Shown here piece by piece: positions 15,401-18,378 of a DNA stretch of 18,378 bases (positions within the stretch are counted from its first letter, which is position 1; the number at the start of each line of letters is the position of its first letter). The stretch is from RZYY01 sp036794825. Its GTDB lineage: Bacteria; Bacteroidota; Bacteroidia; Bacteroidales; 4484-276. The position numbers and the translations under genes were made by a program. The stretch spans positions 1-18,378 of the forward strand of contig DAIRGA010000051.1 of NCBI GenBank assembly GCA_036794825.1. The letters run 5' to 3'. The notes under the pieces are model-generated. The model ran no database searches. It worked only from the letters and a program-made list of their open reading frames with translations, and was not told the DNA's origin.

Positions 15401-18378
15401 TGATGATTGACAACAGGGGTTTTGGAAAAGCCCGCAATGTGAACATCGAATCGGCGCAGCCTGAGATCATCGAAAATGAAAAAGGGCTGGAGATTGACTT
15501 TACCATTGTTGGATCAAACCTGGGTGGCAAACCCAAACAACTCGGTCTGTTGAATGTGGATTTCGGCGACATCGAGGGTGGCGACATTGCTGTGGGGCAA
15601 TGGTGGTTTACCAGTACTCTTCTGGGTCATTTTATTGCCTACGAGGTCTCCGTCAACCACAGCAACAGCTTCGGCAATCCCGACCTGAGCCTGATCAGCG
15701 AAGTGAATGTTCACGAGCTGATTAAAGGCGTGAAGGTTTACGGCCCGCTGGACGACAGCATTGGCGATTTTCTGGTGAACGATATTCCTGATACGGATGA
15801 CATTCCCGATGCACTATATTACTCGAGTGGAATCGTTGCTCCCGTTTACCAGGCCAACAATGCCGTGGTGGATGGGCAGGTTACCCTCAACGACCTGGAG
15901 ACCCAACTCACCGTCACTCCGTTCGTCAGTGGCTGGAACTACCAGAAAATCAACGATCCCGGAAACGGATTTTTCAGGATCGTGAGTTGCACCCGCGAAG
16001 ATGGTCAGGAGATTCCACTGGAAAACATCTGGCTCACGTATGTCACTATTCCCGACGGCGGCGAACCAAACTATGAAAACAAGCTCCATTTCCTCGATAT
16101 TTTTGATGGTACTGATCCGGTAAATTATACCATCGTGTGGGAAGCCATTGACATGAACTTCCCCGAAGTCACTGCCATCAATGGTATTCCCGCTTCCGGC
16201 ATCATTGACTATCCGCTTGCTAATCTCGAGGTAGTGTTTAATAAACCTATTGATCCAACCACCTTCGACCACGAAGACCTAACCCTGAAGAATCAGGGAG
16301 GTCCAAACCTGGTGGATCCTTCGGTAACCGTGGCGCAGGTGAACGATACTACTTTCAATGTGGATATTTCTTCAAAAACCTCTGCTAACGGGTTTTACGT
16401 ATTTACCGTTCAGGCTGCCGGCATTGCAGATATGATCGGCAACTACGGACAGGTGGGCAAGCAGGCCTCCTGGATTCAGGCGATTTCGACGCCGGCTATT
16501 GATTATTTCTTCGGTTTGCCTGAAGATGGCACCCCGACCGACACCCTGCTGGTGCTATTCAACATGCCGATTAATGTCTCCACATTCACCAATGCTCAGC
16601 TTGTGCTTACCGATCCTGTCGGAAATGTGGTACCCACGGGTTCGCTGGTGATTTCGGGCGAAAGCTTTAATAATGTGCTGTTTAAAATCAGTGGATTATT
16701 GCCTTTTGCTTCGGCGGACGGAACCTATTCGCTGACCATTCTGGTTACCGAAATTCTGGGCGAAACCGGCCAGGCGGGACTACTCGACCAAACGGTTGAG
16801 TGGACCGTTTGCCAGATTCCTTTACCTACCGCAAACATTGGCAGCAACGCCACGGTTTGTATTGGAGAGAGTTATCCATTGAACGGAGTCATCGAGAACG
16901 CCTCCGGCTTTGCGTGGGCTACCTCCGGAACAGGCACTTTTGACGATCCGCAGTCGCTGACTCCGGTTTACACCCCAAGCCAGGCCGACATTGCCGCCGG
17001 CAGTGTGCAGCTTTCGCTCATCGCCCAGCCTTTGAACGAATGCGCCGCTTCGGTGACGGCATCCATGATCCTTTCCATCGAAAATGCTGTTGCGGCAAAT
17101 GCGGGTTCTAATGCGCTGATCTGCCAGAATTCCACCCATCAACTCTTTGGTACTGTGGCCAACGCCAGCGGCTTCCGGTGGATATCTTCCGGAAACGGAA
17201 CCTTCAGCAATCCCAACATCCTCACCCCGGTCTATACTCCCGGTTCGGCCGATATTGCCGGTGGTTCTGCTACCTTGTCGCTGATTGCCGACCCGCTAAG
17301 CCCTTGTATCCTGGCCGATACGTCGAGCATGACCCTCACCATCCAGCGACTGCCCACGGCCTTTGCCGGCGCCAACATGACGGTTTGTGAAGGATTGCCC
17401 GTGCAGCTGCAGGCCACCGCTCAGAACTACAGCAGTGTAACCTGGGTGGGCGGCGGAAGCGGAACACTGAGCGACCGAACGATCCTCAATCCGGTATACA
17501 CCTTTGGACCCAACGAGATCGAACGCGGATGGGTTTCCCTGCTCCTGATTGCCGAAGCCAGCAGCCCCTGCTTCACCAGGGCTTTCTCCACCATCCGAAT
17601 CGACCTGGTGAAACGGCCTGTGGCCAACGCCGGCCCCAACGCCTCTATCTGTGCCAACCAGACCCACCAACTCTCCGGCGCCTCGGTGGTCAACGCCAGT
17701 TCCTTGGTCTGGGAAACCTCTGGCGACGGCAATTTTAGCTCGACAAACTCCCTTAATCCGGTGTACACGCCGGGTAGCCTGGATCAGCAGTCGGGCTCGG
17801 TGGTACTAACCCTCACGGCAATGCCAAACAGCCCGTGTCTGGTGGCGGTTTCTTCGTCAAAAATCCTTACCATACAGCAATTGCCCGTGGCAAATGCCGG
17901 TCAGGGTGGCGTGATCTGCCAGAACCAGACTTTCCAGCTCAACGGCTCCGCCGCCAACGCTGCTTCCATCCTGTGGCAAACCTCCGGTGACGGAGCGTTC
18001 AGCAGTGTCGGTATCCTGAATCCGGTGTACACTCCCGGATCGCTGGATGTGCAGAACGGATTTGTAACCCTGACCCTGGTGGCATATGCCACCAGTCCGT
18101 GCCTGGTGCAGGCAGTGTCGCATGTCAGCATTGACATTCAGCCACTGCCCGTGGCAAATGCCGGTCAGAATGCAACCATCTGCGAAGATCAGAGTTTCCA
18201 GCTTTCGGGAACGGTTTCCAACGCTGCCTCCTTCATCTGGTCAACCAGCGGCGACGGCAGTTTTAGTCCGACAGGCTCGTTATCAGCGGTTTATACTCCG
18301 GGAAGCGGCGACATTCTTGCCGGAAACGTTGTCCTGACCCTAACAGCCCAAAGCATGAGTCCATGTGTTGTGGAGGCC
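313..18378 (+). CDS. Giant multidomain secreted surface protein (LamG, PA14-like, beta-helix, Ig, CARDB, Calx-beta, PKD-like repeats), partial at 3' end
   Basis: This is a single frame of 6,022 sense codons with no stop, cut by the window edge; the visible part alone should exceed 600 kDa. It begins with a signal peptide and then consists mostly of extracellular beta-sandwich modules, described in separate entries. In order they are 7 LamG, 2 Ig/PA14-like units, beta-helix, HYR, 4 Ig, Fn3-like, 2 CARDB, 4 Calx-beta, CARDB, a large unassigned core, 2 Ig-like and at least 6 PKD-like repeats. There is no transmembrane segment after the signal peptide and no recognisable catalytic motif. Known giant Bacteroidota proteins of this size, such as the gliding adhesin SprB, are cell-surface adhesins exported by T9SS. 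An adhesin or extracellular matrix role is inferred from that and from the LamG and Calx-beta content. I do not claim orthology to SprB. The expected C-terminal sorting domain lies beyond the window. Base composition is uneven: by count 19/60 G+C at 841-900, 17/60 at 14281-14340 and 38/60 at 17641-17700. Confidence 0.95.
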   Translation, partial: MKYKNLLSFVRFRNIFALFTVAFLSVSGLESYAQTPIAHYPFTGNANDAIGTNHGTVNGATITTDRFGNANSAYSFSGTSRIEVPDAPALRPTDVTLSGWFYYTSTPGTQIIAAKNLAGTTHESYAIFFYNGNISAAWGNSGAVEFFSGPIASNAQWHHVAFTFNDAANTAKLYLDGIEVNSVATNLSLGYDNSTFSIGTELENSVYSFFFNGSIDEVKVYNTALTAEQVLSEFNSYSGLVAYYPFNGNANDAIGANHGTVNGATLTTDRFGNANSAYSFDGVDDAITVNHNDVFNFTSYSISLWFKYNAPGPGGKTAWSLISKNSTGNGFHDPFNIWITEANKRVGARVGTGTEEFYFGGPPAVNDDLWHQAVLVFDNANNMVNLYVDGVLISSNVINANPFNNANGISIGVWPAYANYFNGSIDEVKIYNAALTGDQIQQEYALNALIAYYPFSGNADDVIGSNHGTVNGATLTTDRFGNANGAYSFDGVNDYVDLGNGPAFQITEAFTVNLWFNSSASLGNYKTLISKWYSAGDTPNGGTFSLGFNNAGLSFMIQNQSGVYGGVQSNLMYNDGMWHMATGTWDGNTVRLYLDGVEVGSNTYPTFGLLELNNRNVLIGTDSRFTPGSGDRHFAGIIDEVKIYSAALSAQQVLLEYNSNAALTNYSSQFGNSVLLNGSNDYIACRGSSMNLTNAMTLESWVNLSSFPASGSLYEIISKRSYFATDQQDFPVTLNITASGAVDFRLSQGDDFTSDLILSSSPLQINQWYHIAATYTANGTSALYVNGVQAASGSSNFTISSNNQPWTIGRASQENGGGVNASYFKGRMDDVRIWNTARTQAQIAASMNSQLAGNETGLVGYWDMNRIGQGAGLTVDNKASATGSALNGTTFGTASTPVFSPVMVQQAPGSGNAISFDGVNDMVTAANQTSAVNNFTVEAWVNPTSAITLHTQSTSGTQGAGGTNRYLIFPQHGDTYGNGSISAGAGFSVGTNGVCVFEHSGNYLPSLLTWSGAISGWTHIAIVYTEKQPSLFVNGILVATGLTSTRSLIYASSAGIGGGAYGYFMGEADEIRIWSSSLTQDQIRDRMCRKITSSDPLYPNLVLHYNFDENTGNTAFDATANGFHGTLTNDPSRVGSGAAIGNQSIHNYVNSGMPSASLSYNGQDNLTVNYTAGTYSGSAGTHLYVVNEKPNSQIGVGDFSSNDRYFGVFNAGMTSPAYTVVYNYNGNPHVNSSNEPMLRLFKRSDNSQTTWLGAGASLNINAKTLTATGQSTEYILGASKDDVLAAWYPLDANAQDTIGSNHGTIIGAIPTADRFGNPNKAMLFDGVSHRINFSSPWTTLTDNYSFSAWVKPSENGGFILMNGQNSYPVPPPAPYNGTSIGITADHRLFGDHSGIVNFTSNPIISDQDWNWVVFVREDGVSKLYINGLLQPNTTNIAPNTPAGGAFIGALTNSLGFFSGAIDDVKIYNKALTLTEIQQEMEQFVVDSRFGNHIKMNGSNDFINCGSDPALNITGSLTVEAWVRPSSFNTVNQILQKGGTAGTQIDRDGFQLRLDNGTNAGFTISSSSSADGVSFGISAADLNRWMHVTATYDGATLKIYRNGQLANQKTTSQVLSHNTNPLLIGKRQDAWFFNGDIDEVRIWNTARTQQEIQDNLNTQLTGNETGLVGYWDMNREGQGQGLVVENKALATGSALNGTTNGTASTPVFSMTSEGDPGVIGGSQSICQTSVPSLLTNVSVAVGNGTYPVFYQWQDSISNGAWNNIPGAVNLTYQPGLLSQTTFFRRQVTIGDYIGFSNVVTVDVIEIPGDPAIFPQDEWNCYVFTGTDINLGSGNVYRGMYSFPTVNFDTRNQWDQNGSPSSANGYEGCSVPNDNFTFVMKRRGFPEGQYIINIPGHDDNIRIYVNGIQVFEYIGCCVSHSNITAGTLDANSTVEVRTVEGSGGAYAAVSFVLSSLQPGTIAGNQNSCGSFTPSLLTSTQNAYGGETLTITYHWQDSIAGGAWNNIANALNATYQPASLSETRWYRRLAINGSETLPSNVIQITISYLAGDPAIFGENLWNIYAYNGNDINLGSAVYRGYYSVGTVNVDTRNHWDQNASPSSAAGYEGCLVSNDNFTFVMKRQGFAEGYYLMNIPAHDDGIRVYVNGQIVFEHLSCCDSHFNIPLGNLDATSTVEIRCTEVSGPGYAAVEFLLNPVILNYRSKTSGNWSAPSTWEVSDGGPWTDATLAPTDANGTITIRADHTVTINSAVTADQITVETDGVLVVNSTLTLGYAPGDDLVVEGTLILESATIQGVGSLVVTAAGVADLNGGSTKNLNASFINNGVFNWNGGTIGYNNVLTNNGTMNINGNNDIQSWFNNLFFVNTGTIVKSSSGTTRFLYMNVQNNGTYTLNAGTLRLEPGGQFQQNGTIELSNATLSNSGYTFSHNAGASLTGSGTFSTTGITLNAALIIPQEIIFSSSNEISGSGSLTINNDFAIQSTISGSGSLTINGNITWSSGTINRALVVNEGKTMTVSGGNDKNHNSPITNNGTINWQDGRLLQSATITNNGVFNINGGNIFQRWFAEAFLVNNGTIVKNSAGTNTFDYMYVQNNPSGIIKGIGTFNFTNFFQFISNGTIAPGTSPGILNINNAQPLSANSTLEIEMNNDSGPGTGHSQLLRGGDLTLNGNLRVIETGNVPNGTYIIIQLTSGTISGNFATTELPAGYELIVSSTTVAVSRNAPSIACPSDRVVSAPAGQCSVVVNNIDPAVEEGQNYTYTLSGATAGTGSGSASGLLFNAGITQVTYTLADNPDDFCSFHVTVNSNVVPSVSISASTTSICEGGSVIFSAAPVNGGVPSFQWKVNGVNAGDNSAIFQTSDLSQSDVVNVEMTSSLICANPSTVTSNSITINVNPLVIPTVTINTASTEVCQGANVVFNATPSFGGMSPSYQWKVNGQNVGGNSPVFSISTLVDGDVISVVMTSNWPCVVQQTAVSNSITMTVVPPIPASVSISTSANGICAGEQVTFTATPFNGGTNPSYQWRVNGQNTGNNSPVFQSSNLNHGDLVVVLMTSSVPCAINPSFSNVIEMNVRPLPVVTISGSLQLCGTEPTTLTASQGVSYLWSTGATTRSISVSVPGNYSVTVTAANGCSNTASVNVLPSPQPVAQVNALLPEDNSFGIVQPITFSWTAAANAITYDLYIWRNTQTRPATPTVAGITGTVHTYNQFLNTSHIYNWQVVARNACYQTETSVRTFSFFVFTDLTVQPFAVQASANSGENVPVTFSIINNGSVSTGLVPWKDDIYISTASVFNINNAIKLASVNNLSSLSPGQSYTNTVNILLPAYIEGAYYVYVKTDANSIIPETNENNNTVRSDDAMQVGLPPYPDITVTNIQSLSGNIIPGQAVTIGWNVENIGDAPAVGGWSQRVAMVSGNQLQVLGFIQNNEALPPSGLMTQSANFIVPNILGFEGDVQLQVRLTPNEGLIEKPNGAANNTVLSANPVFVEKRLFVSLPQPILNESATTPMLATIFRSGSRNASLEVSLSSSPEGRINMNQTATIPANQSGANIQLSAINNSIFEGTIEVNIESSGADYPVANTVLTIIDDEIPGLSMDLSQTSATEGETFQLTITRSFVTGNPLNVVLTASKPNQINLPASLVIPANEATSTIDIPVINNTTPEITEDVVINASAIGFSPISATISIIDDDIPQIAFSISPGIVQENGGPHASWGTIQLTQPSVGNTVIQLSTVESGQVYFPAQVTIPNGQMQRQFNIGVVDNSILDGDRQVEIFAAVFIPSCGCGAPSGTGGATSQSITILDNDGPSLSVAVNPFVVFENVVNAGVLTITRNTIGGPEISISITHDRPSEIEVLSPVIMPQGVTSIDVPFNTLDDGITDGSQIVSVSVSAQDYSSGSCWVMVSDRNLPDFVAKEVTLSKSNIFINEEMQIGVRIANEGFAFAPTGVEVRIFRSTDATLDNSDFLLSTLYTQSVMGIGETQELTTNFTPTGAVGDFYIIARVNGNAGFSELIPINNTSLGTPLTIVPDYTATASVSGDIFNGTTPILITGVTEAIPKSPAPNKEVDVYIIVNGTRRVLTAVSDNNGQFSVSFIPVNGEAGFYEIGACYPGQGLTEAQDAFKILGARAEFAGNLLWDIYLDNTSEFSLDIQNYSDLPLTNLNLQVTSAPPGCVITSTPIAQLAGNGTATLNYSVTGNQISIGSNYFEVGLQLTSAEGTRFRFKAWYYCQATRGNMKLEPVSLNKGMVVGVTTLTDVVIRNNGMAETGDITLALPQLNWLSLAGDTNVIPSLLPGQTAAVTLRLTPGAELPLNHPITGQIALTAPNANGVALPFVFEPISVETGSLLVDVVNEYTFLTDEAPHLEGASVVLTHPYTGQVIAQGVSDANGHFLANEINEGYYNLRVQAPRHNGFYGLIYIEKGRQNNEEVFLGFNAITYSWQVVPTLIEDEYEITLVAEFETNVPAPVLQVNMPDEMPSLDFGQVYPFIINITNLGLITARDVEIVVPVDDEYEFIVNANMFDLLPQTTIQIPAMMQKKTASKNSSVIGKCVDFMVFKYKYECGPGDQRRIVVDEVKYKGRHCTNTSAGEPICITCFEGPAYSGGGAGGFDPFPFSIPTTPNKGTITKCNPCFLDWLNGFRDKAPFPFNYSYSQSKGPGMNSNSLGSVSNGIEDSSKLKKAKEKYDESKDIVEIIVCEYNFQTGGSGGGPEPDFNKTIRGLASQEVIVSLADVQMFIKGAAAADTILSQLYPSEILRSKDAFITLTDSALYEFRSFLPFSAERVSYLTDLFSLSEITADEINDFTGRWNVTMEAWNQGIVSPTQEYPDIADSLIMYQQALHLDTVFDYMTERGFIFMEELYNNAFTIMKGYYENPSSSVCATVTVQFSQTLTMTREAFEGTLTLFNGNETEAMQNIKLDLEIRDEMGVIANDLFQINTKSLATLTGIDGSGTLDPEATGSAVIQFIPERGAAPEVSKFYSFGGTLSYIDPFTSELIEQRLFPVTLQVNPSPDLYINYFMQRDIFGDDALTEPIEPSIPAELAVMIDNRGFGKARNVNIESAQPEIIENEKGLEIDFTIVGSNLGGKPKQLGLLNVDFGDIEGGDIAVGQWWFTSTLLGHFIAYEVSVNHSNSFGNPDLSLISEVNVHELIKGVKVYGPLDDSIGDFLVNDIPDTDDIPDALYYSSGIVAPVYQANNAVVDGQVTLNDLETQLTVTPFVSGWNYQKINDPGNGFFRIVSCTREDGQEIPLENIWLTYVTIPDGGEPNYENKLHFLDIFDGTDPVNYTIVWEAIDMNFPEVTAINGIPASGIIDYPLANLEVVFNKPIDPTTFDHEDLTLKNQGGPNLVDPSVTVAQVNDTTFNVDISSKTSANGFYVFTVQAAGIADMIGNYGQVGKQASWIQAISTPAIDYFFGLPEDGTPTDTLLVLFNMPINVSTFTNAQLVLTDPVGNVVPTGSLVISGESFNNVLFKISGLLPFASADGTYSLTILVTEILGETGQAGLLDQTVEWTVCQIPLPTANIGSNATVCIGESYPLNGVIENASGFAWATSGTGTFDDPQSLTPVYTPSQADIAAGSVQLSLIAQPLNECAASVTASMILSIENAVAANAGSNALICQNSTHQLFGTVANASGFRWISSGNGTFSNPNILTPVYTPGSADIAGGSATLSLIADPLSPCILADTSSMTLTIQRLPTAFAGANMTVCEGLPVQLQATAQNYSSVTWVGGGSGTLSDRTILNPVYTFGPNEIERGWVSLLLIAEASSPCFTRAFSTIRIDLVKRPVANAGPNASICANQTHQLSGASVVNASSLVWETSGDGNFSSTNSLNPVYTPGSLDQQSGSVVLTLTAMPNSPCLVAVSSSKILTIQQLPVANAGQGGVICQNQTFQLNGSAANAASILWQTSGDGAFSSVGILNPVYTPGSLDVQNGFVTLTLVAYATSPCLVQAVSHVSIDIQPLPVANAGQNATICEDQSFQLSGTVSNAASFIWSTSGDGSFSPTGSLSAVYTPGSGDILAGNVVLTLTAQSMSPCVVEA
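421..5445 (+). repeat. Array of seven LamG/concanavalin-like domains of two alternating subtypes
   Basis: Seven jelly-roll LamG domains lie in residues 37-1711. Approximate spans are 421-1023, 1030-1650, 1651-2289, 2290-3015, 3016-3738, 4156-4767 and 4768-5445. Each carries the family's signposts: an aromatic W-F or W-V strand, a W-H-H/W-H-M segment before the V-A-x-T-[FY] strand, L-Y-[LV]-[DN]-G, and a closing F-x-G-x-[IM]-D-[ED]-[VI]-[KR]-[IV]-[YW]-[NS]. Domains 1, 2, 3 and 6 (type A) open with a Y-P-F/L-x-G/A-N-A-x-D segment and a D-R-F-G-N motif. Domains 4, 5 and 7 (type B) open with [FM]-[DN]-G-x-N-D, and 4 and 7 close with a shared NETGLVGYWDMNR. The order is A-A-A-B-B-spacer-A-B. In other proteins such domains bind carbohydrate or protein ligands, often with calcium; ligand specificity cannot be read here. 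Confidence 0.9.
3739..4155 (+). other. Unassigned beta-rich spacer between LamG domains 5 and 6
   Basis: Residues 1143-1281 lack the LamG signposts. The segment is polar, rich in N, S, G and Y, and predicted from its alternating pattern to be beta-sheet. It includes the stretches GTHLYVVNEKPN, YFGVFNAG and LRLFKRSDN. It has a single-domain length of about 140 residues. It looks like an independent module inserted into the LamG array rather than a degraded LamG copy, but I do not recognise the family. Confidence 0.5.
5455..6897 (+). repeat. Two tandem copies of an Ig-like plus PA14-like unit
   Basis: Two units of 241 and 240 residues (5455-6177 and 6178-6897; residues 1715-1955 and 1956-2195) match along their whole length. 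Each begins with a C-x(5-6)-PSLLT segment and an Ig-like part containing Y-[QH]-WQDSI, W-N-N-I and a [FW]-[FY]-R-R strand. Each then has a domain starting GDPAIF, with W-N, Y-R-G-[MY]-Y-S, DTRN-x-WDQN, GYEGC, FVMKR-x-GF-x-EG, HDD-x-IR-[IV]-YVNG and a CC pair. The second part has the look of a PA14-type beta-barrel, seen in Bacteroidota T9SS cargo and in carbohydrate-binding proteins. The PA14 link rests on the HDD-x-I-[RK]-hydrophobic-Y-V-[ND]-G pattern and is moderate; the duplication itself is clear. Three conserved cysteines per C-terminal half (GYEGC and the CC) suggest disulfides. Confidence 0.72.
6898..8460 (+). other. Beta-helix-like repeat region with an internal duplication
   Basis: Residues 2196-2716 open with G-N-W-S-x-P-S-T-W and a later HTVTINSAVTADQITVE strand. 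This pattern is common at the start of parallel beta-helix regions in Bacteroidota exported proteins. Short N-N-G-T-[IM]/N-N-G-V-F rungs follow, together with S-G-S-G-S-L-T-I rungs. A block at 7264-7494 is repeated at 7876-8115. Both copies contain N-N-G-x-[FI]-NW, N-N-G-x-[MF]-NING, a W-F segment, N-x-GTIVK-[SN]-S and YM-x-VQNN. The end (IAPGTSPGILNIN, then S-T-L-E-I-E and L-x-GNLRV) matches the closing segment often found after autotransporter-like repeats. No catalytic residues of pectate lyase-type enzymes are evident. It would be a rod-like spacer or binding surface. Confidence 0.7.
8461..8718 (+). other. HYR-like (hyalin repeat) domain
   Basis: Residues 2717-2802 begin with a proline-cysteine strand (IACPSDRVVSAPAGQC). 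They end with the typical HYR finish: an I-T-x-V-T-Y-T-L-A-D-N segment and then F-C-S-F-H-V-T-V. Three cysteines fit the HYR pattern. HYR modules are Ig-like folds used in adhesion; about 85 residues is the normal length. Confidence 0.75.
8725..9720 (+). repeat. Three 88-89-residue Ig-like repeats plus a fourth shorter Ig-like module
   Basis: Three repeats at 8725-8991, 8992-9258 and 9259-9522 share a V-[ST]-I-[SN]-x-[AS] start, a C in [IV]-C-x-G, a Y/F-Q-W-[KR]-VNG core, an N-S-P/A-[VI]-F segment, a V-x-[MV]-[ML]/M-TS strand and a second C before S-N-[SV]-I. The two cysteines per repeat would form the usual Ig disulfide. The fourth module (9523-9720) is about 66 residues, with LCGTEPTTLTAS, Y-L-W-S-T-G-A-T-T-R-S-I and G-N-Y-S-V-T-V-T-A-A-N-G-C. 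This is the common Bacteroidota Ig_2-type 'W-S-T-G-x-T' domain. All are stalk-type modules. Confidence 0.85.
9721..10020 (+). other. Fibronectin III-like module
   Basis: Residues 3137-3236 contain a proline-rich opening, the strand I-T-F-S-W-T-A-A-A-N-A-I-T-Y-D-L-Y-[IV] and a later Y-N-W-Q-V-V-A-R-N strand. This pattern (W near the start, Y-x-[LV]-Y, then Y-x-W-x-[VL]-x-A) is the Fn3 signature. It links the Ig repeats to the CARDB domains. Confidence 0.65.
10021..10755 (+). other. Two CARDB-like domains
   Basis: Residues 3237-3359 and 3360-3481. Each starts D-[LI]-T-V and then has a strand ending in I-x-N-x-G. The first shows P-W-K-D-D-I-Y-I-S, an L-x-P-G-Q-S-Y turn, Y-Y-V-Y-V-K-T-D and I-P-E-T-N-E-N-N-N-T, which is the classic end of a CARDB domain. 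The second shows I-x-P-G-Q-A-V-T-I-x-W-N-V-x-N-I-G-x-A-P, and near its end I-E-K-P-N-G-A-A-N-N-T. CARDB is a bacterial adhesion-related Ig-like fold. The first is a strong match, the second somewhat degraded. Confidence 0.8.
10756..12006 (+). repeat. Four tandem Calx-beta domains
   Basis: Residues 3482-3898. Approximate spans are 10756-11055, 11056-11355, 11356-11700 and 11701-12006. The first three end with the acidic Calx-beta finish (TIIDDEIP, SIIDDDIP, TILDNDGP). The fourth has a worn version, MVSDRNLPD. Within each are an E-[NGS]-x opening, a [LT]-T-[IR]-[TR] strand and the hydrophobic-x-[IV]-P-x-x strand before an N-x-[IT]-x-E/D-[GD] loop. The acidic ends are the calcium ligands in the sodium-calcium exchanger domains from which the family is named, so calcium-dependent stiffening is likely. 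Domain 3 has an added C-G-C-G insertion near 11632. Confidence 0.85.
12010..12360 (+). other. Third CARDB-like domain
   Basis: Residues 3900-4016 open D-F-V-A-K-E-V-T-L-S with I-G-V-R-I-A-N-E-G-F-A. They continue with the V-R-I-F-R-S-T-D-x-x-L-D-x-S-D strand pair typical of CARDB (state, then a counted event) and finish Y-I-I-A-R-V-N-G-N-x-x-F-x-E-x-I-P-I-N-N-T. The match is clear. It separates the Calx-beta array from the unassigned core. Confidence 0.75.
12361..13305 (+). other. Start of the unassigned core: beta-sandwich modules
   Basis: Residues 4017-4331. The first part (to about 12663) reads V-S-G-D-I-F-N-G, P-N-K-E-V-D-V-Y-I, then S-D-N-N-G-Q-F-S-V-S-F. This resembles Ig-like or carboxypeptidase-regulatory domains that display a 'modified by later steps' D-x-N/D-G turn. 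The rest contains two 'average-strength' beta modules, one around the strand FSLDIQNYSDLPLTN and one around TLTDVVIRNNGMAETGDI. The latter includes an L-L-P-G-Q-T-A turn. Both resemble NEW3/CARDB-type folds. Two cysteines (12793, 12961) could pair. I do not recognise a named family for the whole segment. Confidence 0.5.
13306..13899 (+). other. Carboxypeptidase-regulatory-like domain followed by an 'I-T-N-x-G' beta module
   Basis: Residues 4332-4429 have the pattern G-A-S-V-V-L-T, then a V-S-D-A-N-G-H-F turn, then I-N-E-G-Y-Y-N-L-R-V-Q-A. This is the regulatory-domain fold seen in many exported proteins (also called SdrD B-like). A linker with Y-S-W-Q-V-V-P-T follows, then a second module (residues 4430-4529). 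It is about 100 residues, with F-E-T-N-V-P-A-P-V and F-I-I-N-I-T-N-L-G-L-I-T-A-R-D-V. The two parts appear to form one continuous unit, because the linker is short and shares an aromatic-proline motif. Recognition of the first part is fair; the second is unnamed. Confidence 0.6.
13900..14370 (+). other. Cysteine-rich segment with two CxxC pairs
   Basis: Residues 4530-4686 hold eight cysteines: C4538, C4550, C4570, C4580, C4583, C4616, C4619 and C4684. Four sit in two CxxC motifs (CITC and CNPC) separated by 32 residues. A glycine-rich turn (SGGGAGGFD) and an F-P-F/P-F-P-F aromatic-proline patch lie near them. A lysine-rich helix (SSKLKKAKEKYDESK) follows at about 4662-4676. The surrounding modules have few cysteines. 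The pairs could bind a metal or form two disulfide rungs; the sequence does not decide. The DNA here is clearly AT-richer than downstream (17/60 G+C at 14281-14340). Confidence 0.55.
14371..14897 (+). other. Helical insert in an otherwise beta-sheet protein
   Basis: Residues 4687-4862 begin with a glycine-rich hinge (TGGSGGGPEPD). They then read as a series of amphipathic helices: SQEVIVSLADVQMFIKGAAA, SALYEFRSFLPFSAERVSYL, EITADEINDFTGRWNVTMEA, DIADSLIMYQQALHLDTVFD and FMEELYNNAFTIMKGYYE. This is the only long helical stretch in the visible protein. I see no similarity to a named family and no nuclease, kinase or hydrolase motif. It sits just after the cysteine-rich segment, so the two may form one compact domain. 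Confidence 0.5.
14898..15735 (+). other. Core beta segment with highly patterned motifs, family not recognised
   Basis: Residues 4863-5141 return to beta structure. The first part has an F-x-G-T-L-T-L-F-N-G-N-E strand, E-A-M-Q-N-I-K-L-D-L-E-I and a TGIDGSGTLDPEATGSA loop. The second part opens NYFMQRDIFGDD and runs through ELAVMIDNRGFGKARNVNIE, ENEKGLEIDFTIVGSN, LNVDFGDIEGGDIAVGQWWF and HFIAYEVSVNHSNSFGNP to EVNVHELIKGVKV. These dense, charge-alternating motifs look like a conserved functional core rather than filler. I believe similar stretches occur in other very large bacterial surface proteins, but I cannot name a family and could not search. Confidence 0.5.
15736..16158 (+). other. End of the unassigned core: acidic linker and compact beta module
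   Basis: Residues 5142-5282 start with an acidic linker (PLDDSIGDFLVNDIPDTDD) whose alternating aspartates could bind calcium. The compact module that follows has SGWNYQKINDPGNGFFRIVS, then C-T-R-E-D-G-Q-E-I-P-L-x-N-I-W and N-Y-E-N-K-L-H-F-L-D-I-F-D-G. It follows the motif-rich segment without a break, so it is probably part of the same functional core. No named family is recognised. Confidence 0.5.
16159..16824 (+). other. Two Ig-like domains of the SbsA/Big_5 type
   Basis: Residues 5283-5504. The first has P-L-A-N-L-E-V-V-F-N-K-P-I-D-P-T-T-F, then E-D-L-T-L and later T-F-N-V-D-I, G-F-Y-V-F-T-V and I-x-D-M-I-G-N. This is the classic Big_5/SbsA Ig-like order. The second repeats it more loosely: D-T-L-L-V-L-F-N-M-P-I-N-V-S-T-F, then Q-L-V-L-T-D and D-G-T-Y-S-L-T-I. 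These domains are structural and normally lie next to the terminal repeat array, as here. Confidence 0.8.
16825..18378 (+). repeat. Array of at least six 88-residue PKD/Ig-like repeats, cut by the window edge
   Basis: Repeat starts are at 16825, 17089, 17353, 17617, 17884 and 18148. Unit lengths are 264, 264, 264, 267 and 264 bases, then 231 bases to the edge. Each begins P-[TV]-A-N-x-G (degenerate in repeats 2 and 3), with C in [IV]-C, an N-x-[SA]-x-x-x-W core, T-S-G-[DT]-G-x-F (worn in repeat 3), L-[NTS]-[PA]-V-Y-T-[PF]-G/S, a D-I/E-I/D-Q-type segment, a V-x-L-[ST]-L strand and a second C, usually S-P-C. Repeats 4-6 are the most alike, and repeats 5 and 6 share an exact 23-base string (17882-17904 and 18146-18168). 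G+C reaches 38/60 at 17641-17700. Such repeats form the stalk of Bacteroidota surface proteins, often just before a T9SS sorting domain. Confidence 0.9.

Noticed and set aside
15814..16272. Open frame of 152 codons on the minus strand
   Set aside because: Antisense to the patterned core, which is clearly the coding strand. The minus-strand product shows no family features.
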